A stretch of DNA of 64,000 bases from Laburnicola sp. R22_1 (GCA_014281115.1 JACONQ010000015.1:2294001-2358000), one strand, 5' to 3'; positions 22,060-34,242 are shown, numbered from the stretch's first letter. Translations and numbers: made by a program. The notes: generated by a model not told the origin, from the sequence alone.

Positions 22060-23930
22060 ATGTACTTTGCACTCGAGTTAATTATTCTATTAAGTTAATT
22101 ACTTTGCCAAGACCCTACCAAAACGTACTATTAGCAATAGTATAACGCGATGCCTTAACTATATAATAAACTACTGGCGTTAAAAGAAGCGCGTATATAG
22201 CTTGCAATCTAGGCTAGTAAATAAGACGCGACACTCTTTTAGCAACGCGCTGCAGCCCTCTATAATGTCTCTTAAAGTACACTTAGCAACTAATGCGCTA
22301 AAAAGACGTTTAGATGTGACTGCGCACCTAACAAAATAAGACTTACTATAAGAGAGGAGCAGGTAATTGTGCAGCATATACTTAACCTAGATGCGCGAGG
22401 ATTTCCGCCCTAGCTTGATGCTATAAAAGATATGGCCAATTCTTTACTGGCTGCACGTCACTACAAGCTAGTTGGCTAGAGGTGGCCTTATAACTTTGTT
22501 AAGCACTAGCCAAAGCTTTAAGTTAAGTTTAATTAAGAGTACGACTATAAGAGAGCTCTCTAGGAGGATCCTAAGATAATATAAGGCTGGTTCTGGCTTG
22601 TAGAGAATATAAAGGCCAAGTATAGTATTCTTAATAAGGACACCTACAATTTTAACAAGTCTGGCTTTATAATGGGCATAATATTAACTAGAGTAGTAGT
22701 TATAGGCTCTAAGTATTAAGGATAGCCAAAGTAGGTGCAGTAAGGTAATAGGGAGTGAATAATAGTTATCTAAGGCATTAATACAATAGGGTGGTAAATC
22801 CCACTCTTTATTATCTTTAGGGGCAAGCACCACCTCTCCGCCTAGTATAGGGAGAAGGATCTACCTTATAATTAGGTTATTACAGTCTCTAAGAATAGCT
22901 AGACAATAAATAAGCTTAGTCTATAATAGCTAAAGCACTTTAATAAGTATACAAAGAGGTATACTACTAGTAGAGTATATTTACTTATTATTAATAACTA
23001 TAAAAGTTATAACTCGCTTAAATTTTAGGATTATTATAAAAAGAGTAATATTATTACTCTCTATATGCCTCCACATTTGTCGCACCTCTTATAGCCACTT
23101 AATGTGGGTTGTTTTACGTCGTTAAAGAAGGCGTATAGGCGCTAAGCCAAGAATCTAATGCGCAACCACATCACGCACATTACTAAAATCAAGTTCCTAC
23201 CTTACTTTATTGCTGCTTTTAAGGCTTTAATTACTAAAAGTAATATTAAAGGAGGCTTTTAAGGTGCTGGCCTAGTGCCCTACAACCTAGAAGTTGTAAT
23301 ATCGCAGCTTAACATCCGCCTGCATACGCCTCTACTTTGTACTATTCGCGATAGTATATAGGAGTCGCAAACTCCGCGAAATAGTATAGAACTTAGGTCG
23401 CAATTAACGCTAGTTAAGTAGAGGATTTAAAGGCATATAGATAGTTCCCTAACTTATATAGTTAAGGCGGTGAAAAAGCTTGTTAAAGGCGCTAAGCTAA
23501 TAGGGCATTCTTTAGTGTTAATAATCAAACGCAATGCTAAACTTTAAGCTACTAATAAGGCCGCCACGTAATATAAATTGTATAAAAGAAAGCGAGTATA
23601 GCGTAAAGGAGTCCTTATAGCTAAAGAGGGCCAGCGGCTGGCCACTCTAAAGGAGTTTGGGGCGCGCAGTGATGGGTAAAAGGCGAAGAAGAGGGTGTGC
23701 ACTAATGGAGGCGAATCTGCTTAATAGCGCTGTAGATGCTACAGCAAGCCTAGGCATAATAAAACAACCTGTAGGCAGTCTATAGAAGTAGATTCTAAAT
23801 AGATTGGCCTATTTAGACTATTAAAAATAGTTCGTGTTAACTCTACACTATTGTGAATAGTATAGAACTTAGTGGGGTCTTGGCAAAGTAATTAACTTAA
23901 TAGAATAATTAACTCGAGTGTAAAGTACGT
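22060..23930 (+). mobile_element. P2: Fot1/pogo-like DNA transposon (1,871 bp)
   Basis: Same length and layout as P1, opposite orientation. TIRs begin ATGTACTTTGCACTCGAG and ACGTACTTTACACTCGAG; TA flanks both ends (22058-22059, 23931-23932). The inverted repeat-F copy near 54006-54030 reads straight through the site, confirming the ends. The doubled TIR box is GTTAATTA(C/T) instead of the P1 GTCGGACAC in all four positions. Confidence 0.92.
22150..23802 (+). pseudogene. P2 transposase, RIP-inactivated (551 codons)
   Basis: It begins with an intact ATG at 22150 and ends with TAG at 23800, collinear with P1 without indels. More than 20 in-frame stops, mostly where CAA, CAG or TGG is expected. 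First catalytic Asp changed (YNFNKSGFIMG), second changed (LIINNYKSYN), third changed (LNVGCFTSLKKAY). The CCHC knuckle near the end is damaged (RCRCYSKPGHNKTTC). More heavily mutated than P1. Confidence 0.9.
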
Positions 23931-23932
23931 TA

Positions 23933-24222
23933 ACTACTAGAATAGTGTAATTAATCTAGTTCTTTAGTAGGCCTACCTTAACTATATTTTATAGCAAGTA
24001 GGCTAGGTAGCTAATATTATCTAGTTAGTTATTTATGCTAGTTTTAAATTCTCTTATAGCTATCTAACTATAAGTATTAGATAATTTAATCTTAGGACAC
24101 TATATAGCTAGCTCGCCATATGTATTAAAAGTTAGATTAAAAAGACTTAGTATTATGTGTATTAAAGAAAAAGAATTTTTAGATATTATAGATATTATAA
24201 GAGGCAGACTTATATAATATAT
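23933..24222. other. Repeat F, continuation after P2
   Basis: AT-rich, no gene. It is the second half of the repeat interrupted by P2; the inverted copy at about 53736-54010 reads the two halves as one. Confidence 0.55.
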
Positions 24223-24437
24223 AGTCGACTTACTAAATACTTTTTTAACCTATTTTTAGTTTAAGGTTAAAGTAGATTAAGATAGAAGATTATTATATAC
24301 TACTATATACGGCACCTAATTCTAATTAAAGACTAATCTTAAATATTTAGTAATGCAATAATAGTTTAAACTTACTTATACTCTATCTACACCTTATAAG
24401 CTTCTAACCTATATAAGTTTACTTATACTCTATATAG
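24223..24437 (+). mobile_element. Family E copy E2, 5' part
   Basis: It matches the E 5' end (GTTTAAGGTTAAAGTAGATTAAG, then CGGCACCTAATTCTAATTAAA, quoted as two strings) and breaks off at ATAG where gypsy C begins; the rest of E2 resumes at 39871. Confidence 0.7.
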
Positions 24438-24586
24438 TGTAAGAGAATCTAGTCCTAATTAGGGCTTAGTAGAAAGATAGATTAAGTTGTATGTGCTAGA
24501 AGAAAAAAATCGCCTATTAAATCCTTAAGAGCTAATTAGGCACTAGCTTACTATATAACCTATATAGTAGAGTTTATTTCACTATA
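24438..24586 (-). repeat. C 3' LTR (149 bp)
   Basis: A direct repeat of 39722-39870; it carries CTAATTAGGGCTTAGTAGAA and GAAGAAAAAAATCGCC. Short for a gypsy LTR. Confidence 0.85.
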
Positions 24587-27500
24587 TACCTCTCTACCTA
24601 TAAAAGCTTAGCCCTATTAAGCTTTATACTAAACACCCTTCTAGAAAACACTCTAAATATTCTATAGTGCCTCCTACTAATAAGTAGAGGTTAGGCCCGC
24701 CTTTAATAGTAAGCTTTACTAATTACCTAGCTTTATATAACCTTAAATAACAGCCTATAAACGCTCACCTATTTTTATTACTAATCTACCCATTCTACTT
24801 ACTCTTCGCACTCTTATAATTTTCCTATAGTTTAGCTTCTTATCTTCCTAAATCCCAAACTATTCTTAAGCCTTCACTTAGTCTATCTTATTATGCCTCC
24901 CTATCTTTAGATTGACTATACCCTAGGCGCCTACGCATCTGGCCGCCTTAGTTCTAGTAGCGGTAATAGCGGCAGCAAGCCTTCTTATTAAGGCAATAAT
25001 AGTGTAGGCTCTAGTGGTTTTAACCTCCTACTAGTATCTAAAAAGTCCTCTATTAGCGCATTTATTACCTTCTTATCTCTACGTAAGTCTCTTGCACTCT
25101 AATAGTCTCTTAGACTAACCCCTAGGAAGTAATTCCTCTCTTAGACGTACGCATTAGCTTTAACGTTATAGCCTAAGTTTTTGCAGCCCTTAGGCAGAGC
25201 GTTAGTAATAATAATAACCTACCTTATAGTTTACAACCCTAGATAAATAGTTAAGATAATTTTATACTTTAATTAGACTATAATCCTAATAAACTTATAA
25301 TTAACGCCTCGCTCTTCTATTTTCTCTACTATAGTTAGAAAGCGCGATAATACAATACTAAGAATAAGTATGTTGTATTCTACTAGGCCTAATAGTCTAA
25401 ATTATTAAATAATAAAGGCCCTTATCCTACATACCTACTAAGTCTGTTCGCCGCTGCTATCTAAGGATATATTAACTTTACCTATTTCTCTATTATAGGT
25501 AATAATACTCTATTCTATAATAGGTGCCTACTAGCACAGCGTTAGTGTTTCTAGTTCGCTAATAATAATATAGAATTGCTGTTTAGTAGCGTATATATAG
25601 CCTACTATATTTATAATAAAAGCGCCCTATACTCTTTTATTCTAAGTATGCCACGCTATTTTTCTCTTTGTGGGCATACACCCTAAATACCTCTTAAGTT
25701 AACTATTAAATAGGCCTTTATTCTTTACCTTCTAATCCTTCTTCTATGCGTTAAGCACGTGTTATAAATCTTAATGCTTAGACCTAAGTAACACTTAGCT
25801 TCCTAGGAGCGACGTCTATATTTAAGGGCCTTATAATTAGCGATAACTTTAAATTCCTGCCTTAGTTAACCCCTAACTCTCTAATCCTACATCCTTTAGC
25901 TTTGCCCTTAGACACTATTTATCTAGCTTCTTTCTAATCTTCTTCTTACGCAAGCTGTACTACTGCGCGTCCCTATACTCCTAACTAGTCTAGAGTACCT
26001 ACTTACTAGGCTAATCTAGAGATAGGCCTATTAGCTTCTTAGACAGTTCTAGTACTACTTCTAGCCCTCGCCTATTATACAACTATAATTTATGCATTCT
26101 AAGAAAGAGGAAGAGCTTTAAGAAGACATTAGGCACGCTTTAACTATTAGCCTAATAGTTCTTCTTTTCCCTATAACACTAATATAGAGAATAAAGCCTA
26201 GACTTAAGTTTCCTAGGAGTTATAGTGCTTTCTAAAGTAGGACTTCTTCTAGAGGCTGTTGTAGGATTCCTAAGTTTAGGCTAGAGTTACTTAGGCTTAT
26301 AGGTTTTATAATAAGCATAAGAAGAAAAAAGAGTAGAAGAAGAGTAGCAGTTCTAGCCTATAGCTTGCTAGTAATAGCTGCAGAAGTCCCTTTTTATCTA
26401 AGGACTGCTTAGGCTTTAAATAGCTTATTAGTACTTAAATGCATTTCTTATCCCTACTATACTTTACTTCTTTCCTTATAATACTATATCTTTCTACTTA
26501 CACCTATAAGCTGTTTGCTTTTTAATTACTATCTATAAGTGCCTAATCTGCCCTTAGAGTTTCTTGCTAGCGGTAATATGGTCGCACTTTTCTTAAAGAG
26601 TATTAATACCTATTACTAGTCTAGAAGCGACGTTTACGCACACGCCTTACTTACTATAACCTAATAGAGCCTTATAGCCGCTTAGAGTATATAACCTACC
26701 CTTTATATCCTTCTACTTTCCTTCTTATTCTACTATTCTAATTCTTCTATCTAATAGTCTTAACTTTCTCCTTAACTATAGCTGCTGTTAACTTCTCCTT
26801 TAGTAGCCACGTCTCTAGTGCCGGCGACAATAATAATAGTAATAGTAAGGAAAGTGGCTAAGACTTATAATAGCTCTTACTACTATCTATTAATAATGCC
26901 CTATAACTGCTTCTATTCTATTATACGTATGCCTGCCCTAATTATCCCTTAGCTTACTAACTTGTACCCTAGTTATTACCCTCTTAAATTAGCTATACAA
27001 CTTTGGCACTATCTATAAGATTATAAGACTCTTACGTAATATTTACGCTAAGTATTTATTATTAGACTACCTTATATAGTGTGCTTAAGGCATAGGCAGC
27101 TTTAAGATTAACCCTAATTCTACTAATAACACTCCTATCGCCTATACTATTCTATTCTATTGGCTATACTAAGCTGCTCTTATAAAAAATATAAGCACTA
27201 ATAAACAAAGACGCAATTACTTTAAATAGCGCTTAGTGTCTAGTTATACTCCTTATGTATTTTATCTTCCTATCCTTCTCTTTACTATAGGCTAAGGCCG
27301 CATTAACTATAATTCTAGTGTAGCTAAGAGTAATTATAGTTAAGCCTATAGGGCTTATGTCTAGAGTTATTGTCTCTACTTTTAGTATATTAATAGTAGT
27401 TGGCGCCTTCTCCTTAAGCGCTGCTGCATTCTATACTAGATAACTTCCTAATATTAGCAGTGCTCCTTTAACCGCTATAGTAAGCCTAATTCGCTCCTAA

Positions 27501-28900
27501 CTAGTTTTCTATTACTAATTTGCCTGCCTAGCTTTATTCTCTCTACTATCCGCCACAAACACTTAAGCTAATTCTTTTTAGTAGAGCTATTAGCAAGTGC
27601 GTAAGCTATAGATAGAGCAACTAGAAGTAAATACCCGCATCTATAATAGAATTAGTAAGCTACTTAGTTCTAGCAACACTACTATAATACTTCCTACTAG
27701 GCGCCCTAATAGGCCTTATTTAATTATTAAGAGTTTCTTAAAGGCGCCTAATTTTCTATTAGGCACTAATTCTAACATTGCTAAGCCTTCTCTATGCACA
27801 CCCCTCTTTGGGTGTTATTACGCCCAGTCTATTATTCTTTCTAGTAGTAATAGTAATAGTCCTTCCTTATTCTAAGGTTCTCCCTATATACTACTCTTTT
27901 TCTATTCTTCTTAACCTATTGTCTTCTCTAGCAGCGACAGCAGTAGCCCTTCCCTATCTTAGGGCTAAACTACTCCCACTCCTAGTTGTCTACTCTCTAG
28001 CCCCTATTTCTCTCTAGGTTAGGTCTTGCTTAATGCGGTGCTGCAGATTAGCTCTTTGTCCTCTAACTTATCCTCCTTTTAGACTACTAACAATCCTTCT
28101 AAAGTTCTATTCTACTTATCTTCCTCTATACGTCTAGCTTCCTAATAGTTTATTAATTCCGCCCGCACTCCCTTATCTCTACTTAGCCGCAGCGGCATAA
28201 TTTCCTCTCCTTCTTCTTTAAGTCTATTCTCTATTCCTTCTAACCTCTCTACCTAAGTTATATATCTAGGTTTGGGCCCTAGCAAAACTTAAGCTATAGA
28301 GTAAGGTAGCCCTATGCCTCGCTCCTATTAGAGTCGCAATCCAAATCCTAATTATAGCTTAGACTGTGGCGATTGTAGGGGTTTAGATTCTTATAGAGGT
28401 TAGTATAGTAGTTCTTAGCTTTTAATTTTCTAGCTATCTAATTGTTAATTAGGCTTTATTATTAGGATCTATAGCTTATAATTCTGTCCTAGTAATTATG
28501 CATATATATTAGACTTTAATTTAACTTAGTACTAATACTATTATTCTATCTTCTTCTCTGACTTTTCTTCTTTAACTACTTCCTTCCTCCCCTTAAGAAA
28601 TAAGCTGTCCCTTAGCTTATAATGCGCCAATGTTCTGGCTAGCTTACTTCTCCTAATAGGCGAAGTCTAAGAGGTTAAAGTTTGCTAGTGGCGACAGAAT
28701 CCCTACTTAATTTATTCTTATAAGGACGTCCTATATATATCTCGCTAGCCTCTATAATCTATGCGTAATATAGGATGTTTAGGCTTAGGCCTCTGCGTAA
28801 CTTTATTAAGGTCTATAGGATTAATTTCCTCTAAGAGATTAGTAATTTCTTCTAAGAGGTTATTAGTGTCTATAATATTAGGCTCTAGCATTATGTTAAG
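24587..28900 (-). other. C: long 3' region of unknown content downstream of the integrase
   Basis: On the minus strand this continues as protein-like sequence broken by TAA/TAG (for example an EEGEEIMPLRLSRDKG string near 28170 and basic, Gln-rich, coiled-coil-like stretches at 27200-27600). I recognise no domain. Apparent frames on the + strand, such as the hydrophobic 79-codon frame at 27778-28017, are antisense artefacts of Leu/Ile-rich reverse complements. Confidence 0.5.
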
Positions 28901-29199
28901 ATTTATTATTGTGCGCGGATAGAATTAAATAATATAATTGCCTAGCGTTCTATTATAAAAGGGTATTATATTAAGCTCCTTAAGTATATACTATCCTTCA
29001 CTATATAGTAGCATAACTCTAATTCTAAAGGGGTCTTAGTACCTTCTAGTAAGCTTAACTTTGCAACTTATATTACTAGCCTAAAAAGTATTATACACTA
29101 ATACTAGATTGCCTTATTATAGTGGCTTTATTCTAAGAGTGCGCTAGTTATTAAACTATTCCTTTCCTTATTCGCGTAGTTAGATAGTTTGGTTAATAG

Positions 29200-30000
29200 C
29201 TTCTTAGAGGCGATAATTACGCTTCTTAAACTGCTCTACTCTAATAGCTAGGAGTTCTTTAGTAGTATAAACCTATTTCTATAAAAGTGTCTGCCATATT
29301 AGGATGTAAAGTTTAATAGAAAGAATATATTCTCTTCCACGGATTAGAAAAGCTAGTGTTTTGCCTATAGATTGCTTTACTATAACCTAATTAGCCTATT
29401 GAGCTTTAGGTAGGTTCTGGACCTAGTTGCCCTTTATCTTCCGCAGTGCGCTAACAAGCTCTTAGTAGCCTCTTTCTACTAGACCTTGCCCTTATAGGTA
29501 ATAAGTACTAGATACCACTTATTAGATACTAAACTATTTAGCTAAGTCCTCTACTAAGCCTCTGTTCTCTAGTCCTCTATCTACTAATAGGCAAAAAGGG
29601 ATGCCCTACCTACTAAAGATAGATTCTTCTAAGAACTAGATAACTGCGGCTAAGTTAGTATTAGTAAGTGCTTTTGCTTTAGGCTATCTAGAAATATAGT
29701 CCCTAGTAACAACTATAAATTTCTTTCCTCCTTTGCTTCTAGGTGTGTACACTACATCTACTATAATCTATTCTTAAATTATATTTATTTTCTATATAGG
29801 GTGCAGCTTCTCTACTACCCTTTTAATAGAATACACCTAATATTTAGCGCAAGTCTTAATATGTTCCTTAACACTCTAATATAGATTTGGCTAGTAGTAA
29901 TATGCTACAATCTTCCTCTAGGTGCCTTCTTATTCTTAATAGCCTAATTCCTTATAGAGTTATTATAGAATATCCGCCTATTAGACTAGGTTGTCTATAA
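29200..30000 (-). pseudogene. C integrase core, RIP-degenerate
   Basis: Reading the minus strand through its stops gives a clear gypsy integrase core: GKKFIVVTRDYISR (first Asp at about 29700), CLLVDRGLENRGLVEDLA (second Asp at about 29580) and QGLVERGY (Glu at about 29478). All three catalytic acidic residues are retained, although stops (TAG/TAA for Trp or Gln) lie between them. It would insert the cDNA copy into the genome. Confidence 0.85.
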
Positions 30001-30369
30001 CTCTACGTAGCGGCCTATTTCCTATAGTTTAATACTATAGTATGCCTCTTACAACCCTATACTTCTAAGCTTATAGCCTAATATGTCTTTAGTTTTTCTT
30101 AGATAGGCCTTTAGGCATAGTTAGGATTATAAGCTAGGTTGTAATATTGCGAAAGTATTTAGTGCACAGGTTAGAGAGAATTTTAGGCAGGTTGTTTGTA
30201 GTAGGCTTTATATATTTTATTTCTACTTTAGCCTCCTTACCTATAGTAGAGAATATAATACTAATATGCCCTAAATACTTCTTAATAAAGTTCTTAACAT
30301 CTTTTTCTAGCTATTTAGAAGAGATCTAACCCTTTTGCTATCTACGTTTTAAGAGCGTATTAGCGACCA

Positions 30370-30850
30370 CATTCTTACGCCCTAAGACATAGTAGATATT
30401 AAACTCTTAGAGTGTTAGAAGTGCTAACTAGTAGGTTATTAAAGCTTCTAGTAAGTTAGTTGCGCTATAATTTAGCTGGGCAATTAAGATGCGAGAGTTA
30501 GTTTCTATAACAAAGTGTATTTTATAAATCTAGGATTAAAACTTTTTAAGCGTAAGAAAAAGGGCTTTGCACTTATACTTTCCTAAATTCTATTTATATT
30601 CGCTCTAAGACTAAACACTTAATTTAAATTGCACTAAATAAAGGAGACTATTTAGTTCACGTTACTATATTGTAGCTCTCTATCTAATTTTGCTACTATC
30701 CACTAAGATTACTACTTTTTATAATGGCTTTAAGTAGTTAATAGACACTAATACTAGGGCAGAAGTAATACTCTTCTTTAATTACTATATTACTATATTC
30801 TTTATAATTTCCTAGTAGAACTCTACACCCTTATATAGTAGTGTAAATAG
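30370..30850 (-). pseudogene. C RNase H domain, RIP-degenerate
   Basis: On the minus strand: AKPFFLRLKKF, then HFVIETNSRILIAQLN (the ETD of the family reads ETN, Asp to Asn), then EALITYQLA and YYVLGRKNVVANTLLKRR, where the family has GRKNVVADALSRR. It directly precedes the integrase region as in other Ty3/gypsy polyproteins. Confidence 0.85.
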
Positions 30851-31028
30851 TAGTGCAGCAATCTTTACAAAGTTTTTAATTTAGATTTAATAGTATACAC
30901 AAACTCTAAGAAAGATTCGGATATCTTTAGCGTAGTCGCAAGGCGGCCATTTAATAATCTTAGCCACTTTCTTTTAGAATAGGTGTTAACTATCCTTATT
31001 AACCACGTAGCTAACTATGTCTATAGTA

Positions 31029-32352
31029 CAGTACTAAGCCAAAAGTCTGTTTCCCGCAGGGGTAAGCGAGGTCCGCCATCATCACCACCCCGTCGCGCAG
31101 AGCGCTCCGGCACCCCTAATATCGCTCCCGGAGAGTTGATAATTGATATAGAGATAATTATTTAATTAATATTTTGTTTAATACCCGCGCGCACGCTAGA
31201 GAGTAAGTAGGCGGCGCGGCATACTAAGTATAAGCTTGCGAATTAGCGAATTAGGGATCCTACGCCAGCAATCTTTTAACGCCGCGCAGAAGGTCTTAAA
31301 GTCCTTGTTGCTGTCGCCAAGGTCGCCCATATTAGGGTAACGCTTATGGAGTTCTCTCTTAAGGGACCACTAGAGATGTTTAATGGGGTTAATGTTAGGG
31401 GAATAACGCGGCCACTCAATTAGTTGTATGCCGTGTTCCGCCAAAAAATCGAGCGACTGTCGCGCCCTATAGATGGGCGCGTTGTCGTGCATATAGATAT
31501 CTCCTGCGTGATAATTATAGAGGAGTCCTTCGCGTAGAGCTTTAATATAACTCTATGCGCTGTATCCTTTACAACAAGCTGCTAGGTCCCTGGGCATGAT
31601 TACTAAGGGACTCCGCCGAACCCGCCCTCTCCGATTAAGCCAGATACTCGCCCACACTATTGCCGCGCGAGATCTTAATATAACTGTCTCCTCAATTATC
31701 TTATGTCTCTATTTCTCGTGTGGGAGGCGAAAAACCCATGTAGATGTGCCGCTGGAGCGTCTTTGAATAGAGCACTTATTTGAGAACTAGAAGGGCTGTT
31801 CGCGCCAATCCTAATTGCGATATTCCTGTTCGAATTAACGCCTCTCCTAGGCCACCGCGCGAGTGATCTTGGGCTTCCGCGCTGCCTAGAAGTTGGTTAG
31901 GCTCTCTGCCTTTAATGCGCGATATGCAGTCGTTTAAGAGATGCGGTGGAGGGAGGCCTTGCGGAGGAGGGCTAGGTATTCGATCCTTGGGTTTTTTTGT
32001 GCCTCTTAATAGAGTACACGCTTGTTATGTGTATTAAGCGCCTAGGGACGCCCTGATTAAGGCCGCGATTAATTGTGGTGTTGTTCTCCATATCTCTAAA
32101 GTGTTTTGTTAATGCAGCGACGCGTACAGTTAAACTCCTCAGCCAACTCCCACAATAACGCGCCCGCCTCACACTTCGCGATAATTAAATCCCGTTGCTG
32201 GACAGATAATTCGGCATTGCGGCGACGATTTCCTGAAATTTCTACACCAAAAGAGCTCATATTAGTGGAGTAATGTAGTGTTGAAAATAGGGTGTTGGTG
32301 TTGGTGTACGCGCGTTAGCGTGTTGGGGGAACAGACTTTTGGCTTGGCACTG
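31029..32352 (-). mobile_element. Tc1-like DNA transposon (1,324 bp)
   Basis: TIRs of about 27 bp: left CAGTACTAAGCCAAAAGTCT, right (reversed) CAGTGCCAAGCCAAAAGTCT, each continuing TGTT. TA duplications lie at 31027-31028 and 32353-32354. GC content is near normal, in sharp contrast to the surrounding DNA. It sits within the polymerase region of gypsy C. Confidence 0.9.
31178..32260 (-). pseudogene. Tc1-like DD34E transposase, RIP-inactivated (361 codons)
   Basis: The frame begins MSSFGVEISGNRRRNAELS at 32260 and ends TAA at 31178 without indels. Residues 15-60 form a helix-turn-helix (WELAEEFNCTRRCINKTL). About a dozen TAG/TAA codons stand where Gln or Trp is expected. The catalytic region reads IWLNRRGR (first Asp now Asn), YMHDNAPIYRARQ (second Asp kept) and SPNINPIKHL (family SPDLNPIEHLW; Asp to Asn and the catalytic Glu to Lys). 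There are 34 residues between the second Asp and the Glu position, hence DD34E. The length is typical of fungal Tc1-like elements. Confidence 0.9.
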
Positions 32353-32450
32353 TAGCGTAGCCCTAGTTAGACTTCTTGCCTAACGTAGTGACGCCCGCTA
32401 GTTCTATATCCGCTAGAACCTAATTAAGATTTATAAGGTGTTCCGCAATA

Positions 32451-34240
32451 AGCTAGCGCATATAGTCGCCGCCCACATAGGGTTGCCGCCCACCCCGCCA
32501 AAACGCGACACCTGCACAAAACACGCGATATCTCTCCACAACGCTCATCAATATGGACCCCCGCGAAGAAGCTATACAATCAGCTATTAGCGATTTCAAC
32601 GCTGGCCTTTATCTAAGCCTACGCGCTGTAGCGAAGGCATATAACATCCCTCGATCTACCCTCCGAGGCCGACTAGGTGGCGCGACAAACAGCGCGATTT
32701 GCCATCAACACCAGCAGAGATTAACTCCTGCGCAGGAGGACTTCCTAGTAGACTGGATCCTCGAAGAAGACGCACGCGCCTGCCCTCCCTCGCACGCTCG
32801 CGCTCGAGAAATGGCGAATCGAATTCTGCGTATAAATAGCGACAACCAGCCTGTTGGCAAGCTCTGGCTCTCACACTTCCTCAGGCGCCAGCCACGCGTT
32901 GCCTCTGTAGTTGGCAGAAAGCTAGAGGCTCAGAGAGCTGATGCAGCAACACCAGAGCAGCTACGCGCGTTCCTAGAGCTCTATAAGCAGACTTGACGGC
33001 GGCTTAATATACAGGCGGAGAATACCTACAATATAGATGAGACTGGCGTGGCTCTAGGAGTATATACAAACACTAGAGTACTCTTTAGTAGTTAGAAGAA
33101 GAAGGCTTATATTCGGTCTCTAGAGAATCGCAAGTAGGTCTCTATAATCAAGTGCGTATTGGCGACAGGGCAGAAACTACGCTGCGCAGTCATCTTTAAA
33201 GGCCAGAGCCTACAGACTACCTAGTTCCTAGCCAAATCCGTGCCTAGCTGGCTCTATACAACCTCTAAGAACAGATAGACGTTAAAAGCGATAGGTGTTG
33301 AGTGGCTACAGCGTATATTCATACCTAAGACGGCTGTAGGTGATAGCCAGTACCGCCTTCTTATCCTTAACAGTTACGGCAGCCATATTAATATAGACTT
33401 CCTGTGGCTCTGCAGGCTACATTGTATACAGCTCCTATATCTACCTGCGCACACCTCACACGTCCTACAGCCTCTAGATCTCGCTCCTTTCTCTATAATT
33501 AAGTCCAGCTACAGGCGTTAGATCTAGGAGCTCGCATCACTCGACGACGCTGCGCCTGTTAAGAAGGAGCGCTTTATCACCTGCTATCACTAAGCTAGGG
33601 AGGAAGGCTTCACAGAGCGTGTGATTCGAGCTGGCTAGCAGGCATCTAGCATCTGCCTATTCAACATCAATCACGTGCTCAGCTCGTCGCAGGTCTCTCG
33701 GAGGCCTACTACGCCTACTCGTCAGCAGCAGCCTCAGCAGCAGCTCCAGAGCTTCCTCTCTACTCCTCAGGGCCCTCGCGATCTCTATATAGCGCAGCAC
33801 AGCGTCCAGAGCGTCGAGAATCTAGGTCGTACGACCCGGCTACTCCTACAGAAACCAGGTAAGGCTCTAGCAGCTGCAAATGCTAGAGCTGCAGGCCTAG
33901 AAGCAGAGAAAAGACAACTTGAGCAGCAGCTAGAGATATCTACCTCTCAGCGTCAGCGTAAGCGCGTTCGAGTAGACCCGAATCAACGCTTTGCAGAAGT
34001 AGAGAGTATTAGGGAGGCTATGTGCGCAGCTAAGGCTTTACCAGCTAAACCACGTATATTTACTATATTAAGCACTTTAGAAACAGCTACTATAGCTACA
34101 GCCGCTACAGCGCTTGAATCTATGTGTAGTCAATAGCAATTGTAATCAGCGTTGCTGAGATATCGCGGGTTTTGTGCAGGTGTCGCGTTTTGGCGGGGTG
34201 GGCGGCAACCCTATGTGGGCGGCGACTATATGCGCTAGCT
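32451..34240 (+). mobile_element. P4: Fot1/pogo-like DNA transposon (1,790 bp)
   Basis: 84-bp TIRs (32451-32534 and 34157-34240) with one mismatch, starting AGCTAGCGCATATAGTCGCC and containing a doubled GCCGCCCAC box. TA duplications lie at 32449-32450 and 34241-34242. GC-rich relative to its surroundings. It sits 98 bp from the Tc1-like element and interrupts the RT of gypsy C just after the YIDN motif. Confidence 0.92.
32553..34136 (+). pseudogene. P4 transposase, lightly RIP-mutated (528 codons)
   Basis: One frame from ATG 32553 to TAG 34136. The first 147 codons are open: an HTH_psq-type domain (LSLRAVAKAYNIPRSTLRGR) and a CENP-B/Tc5-type DNA-binding domain (LTPAQEDFLVDWILEED to KLWLSHFLRR). 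A TGA at 32994 (CGA to TGA) opens a run of about ten stops. Catalytic core: YNIDETGVALGV (first Asp kept), LLILNSYGSH (second Asp now Asn), HVLQPLDLAPF (third Asp kept). The last 153 codons (33675-34136) are open again and contain a Gln-rich stretch and a basic leucine-type coiled coil (LEAEKRQLEQQLE). There is no zinc knuckle, unlike P1-P3. Confidence 0.9.
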
Positions 34241-34242
34241 TA

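Noticed and set aside
27778..28017. 79-codon hydrophobic frame that looks like a membrane protein
   Set aside because: It lies antisense to the C 3' region; Leu/Ile/Val-rich text arises from the reverse complement of Lys/Glu/Arg-rich codons.
30983..31165. 60-codon frame with a basic start at the edge of the Tc1-like element
   Set aside because: It crosses the left TIR of the transposon and has no counterpart in the family.
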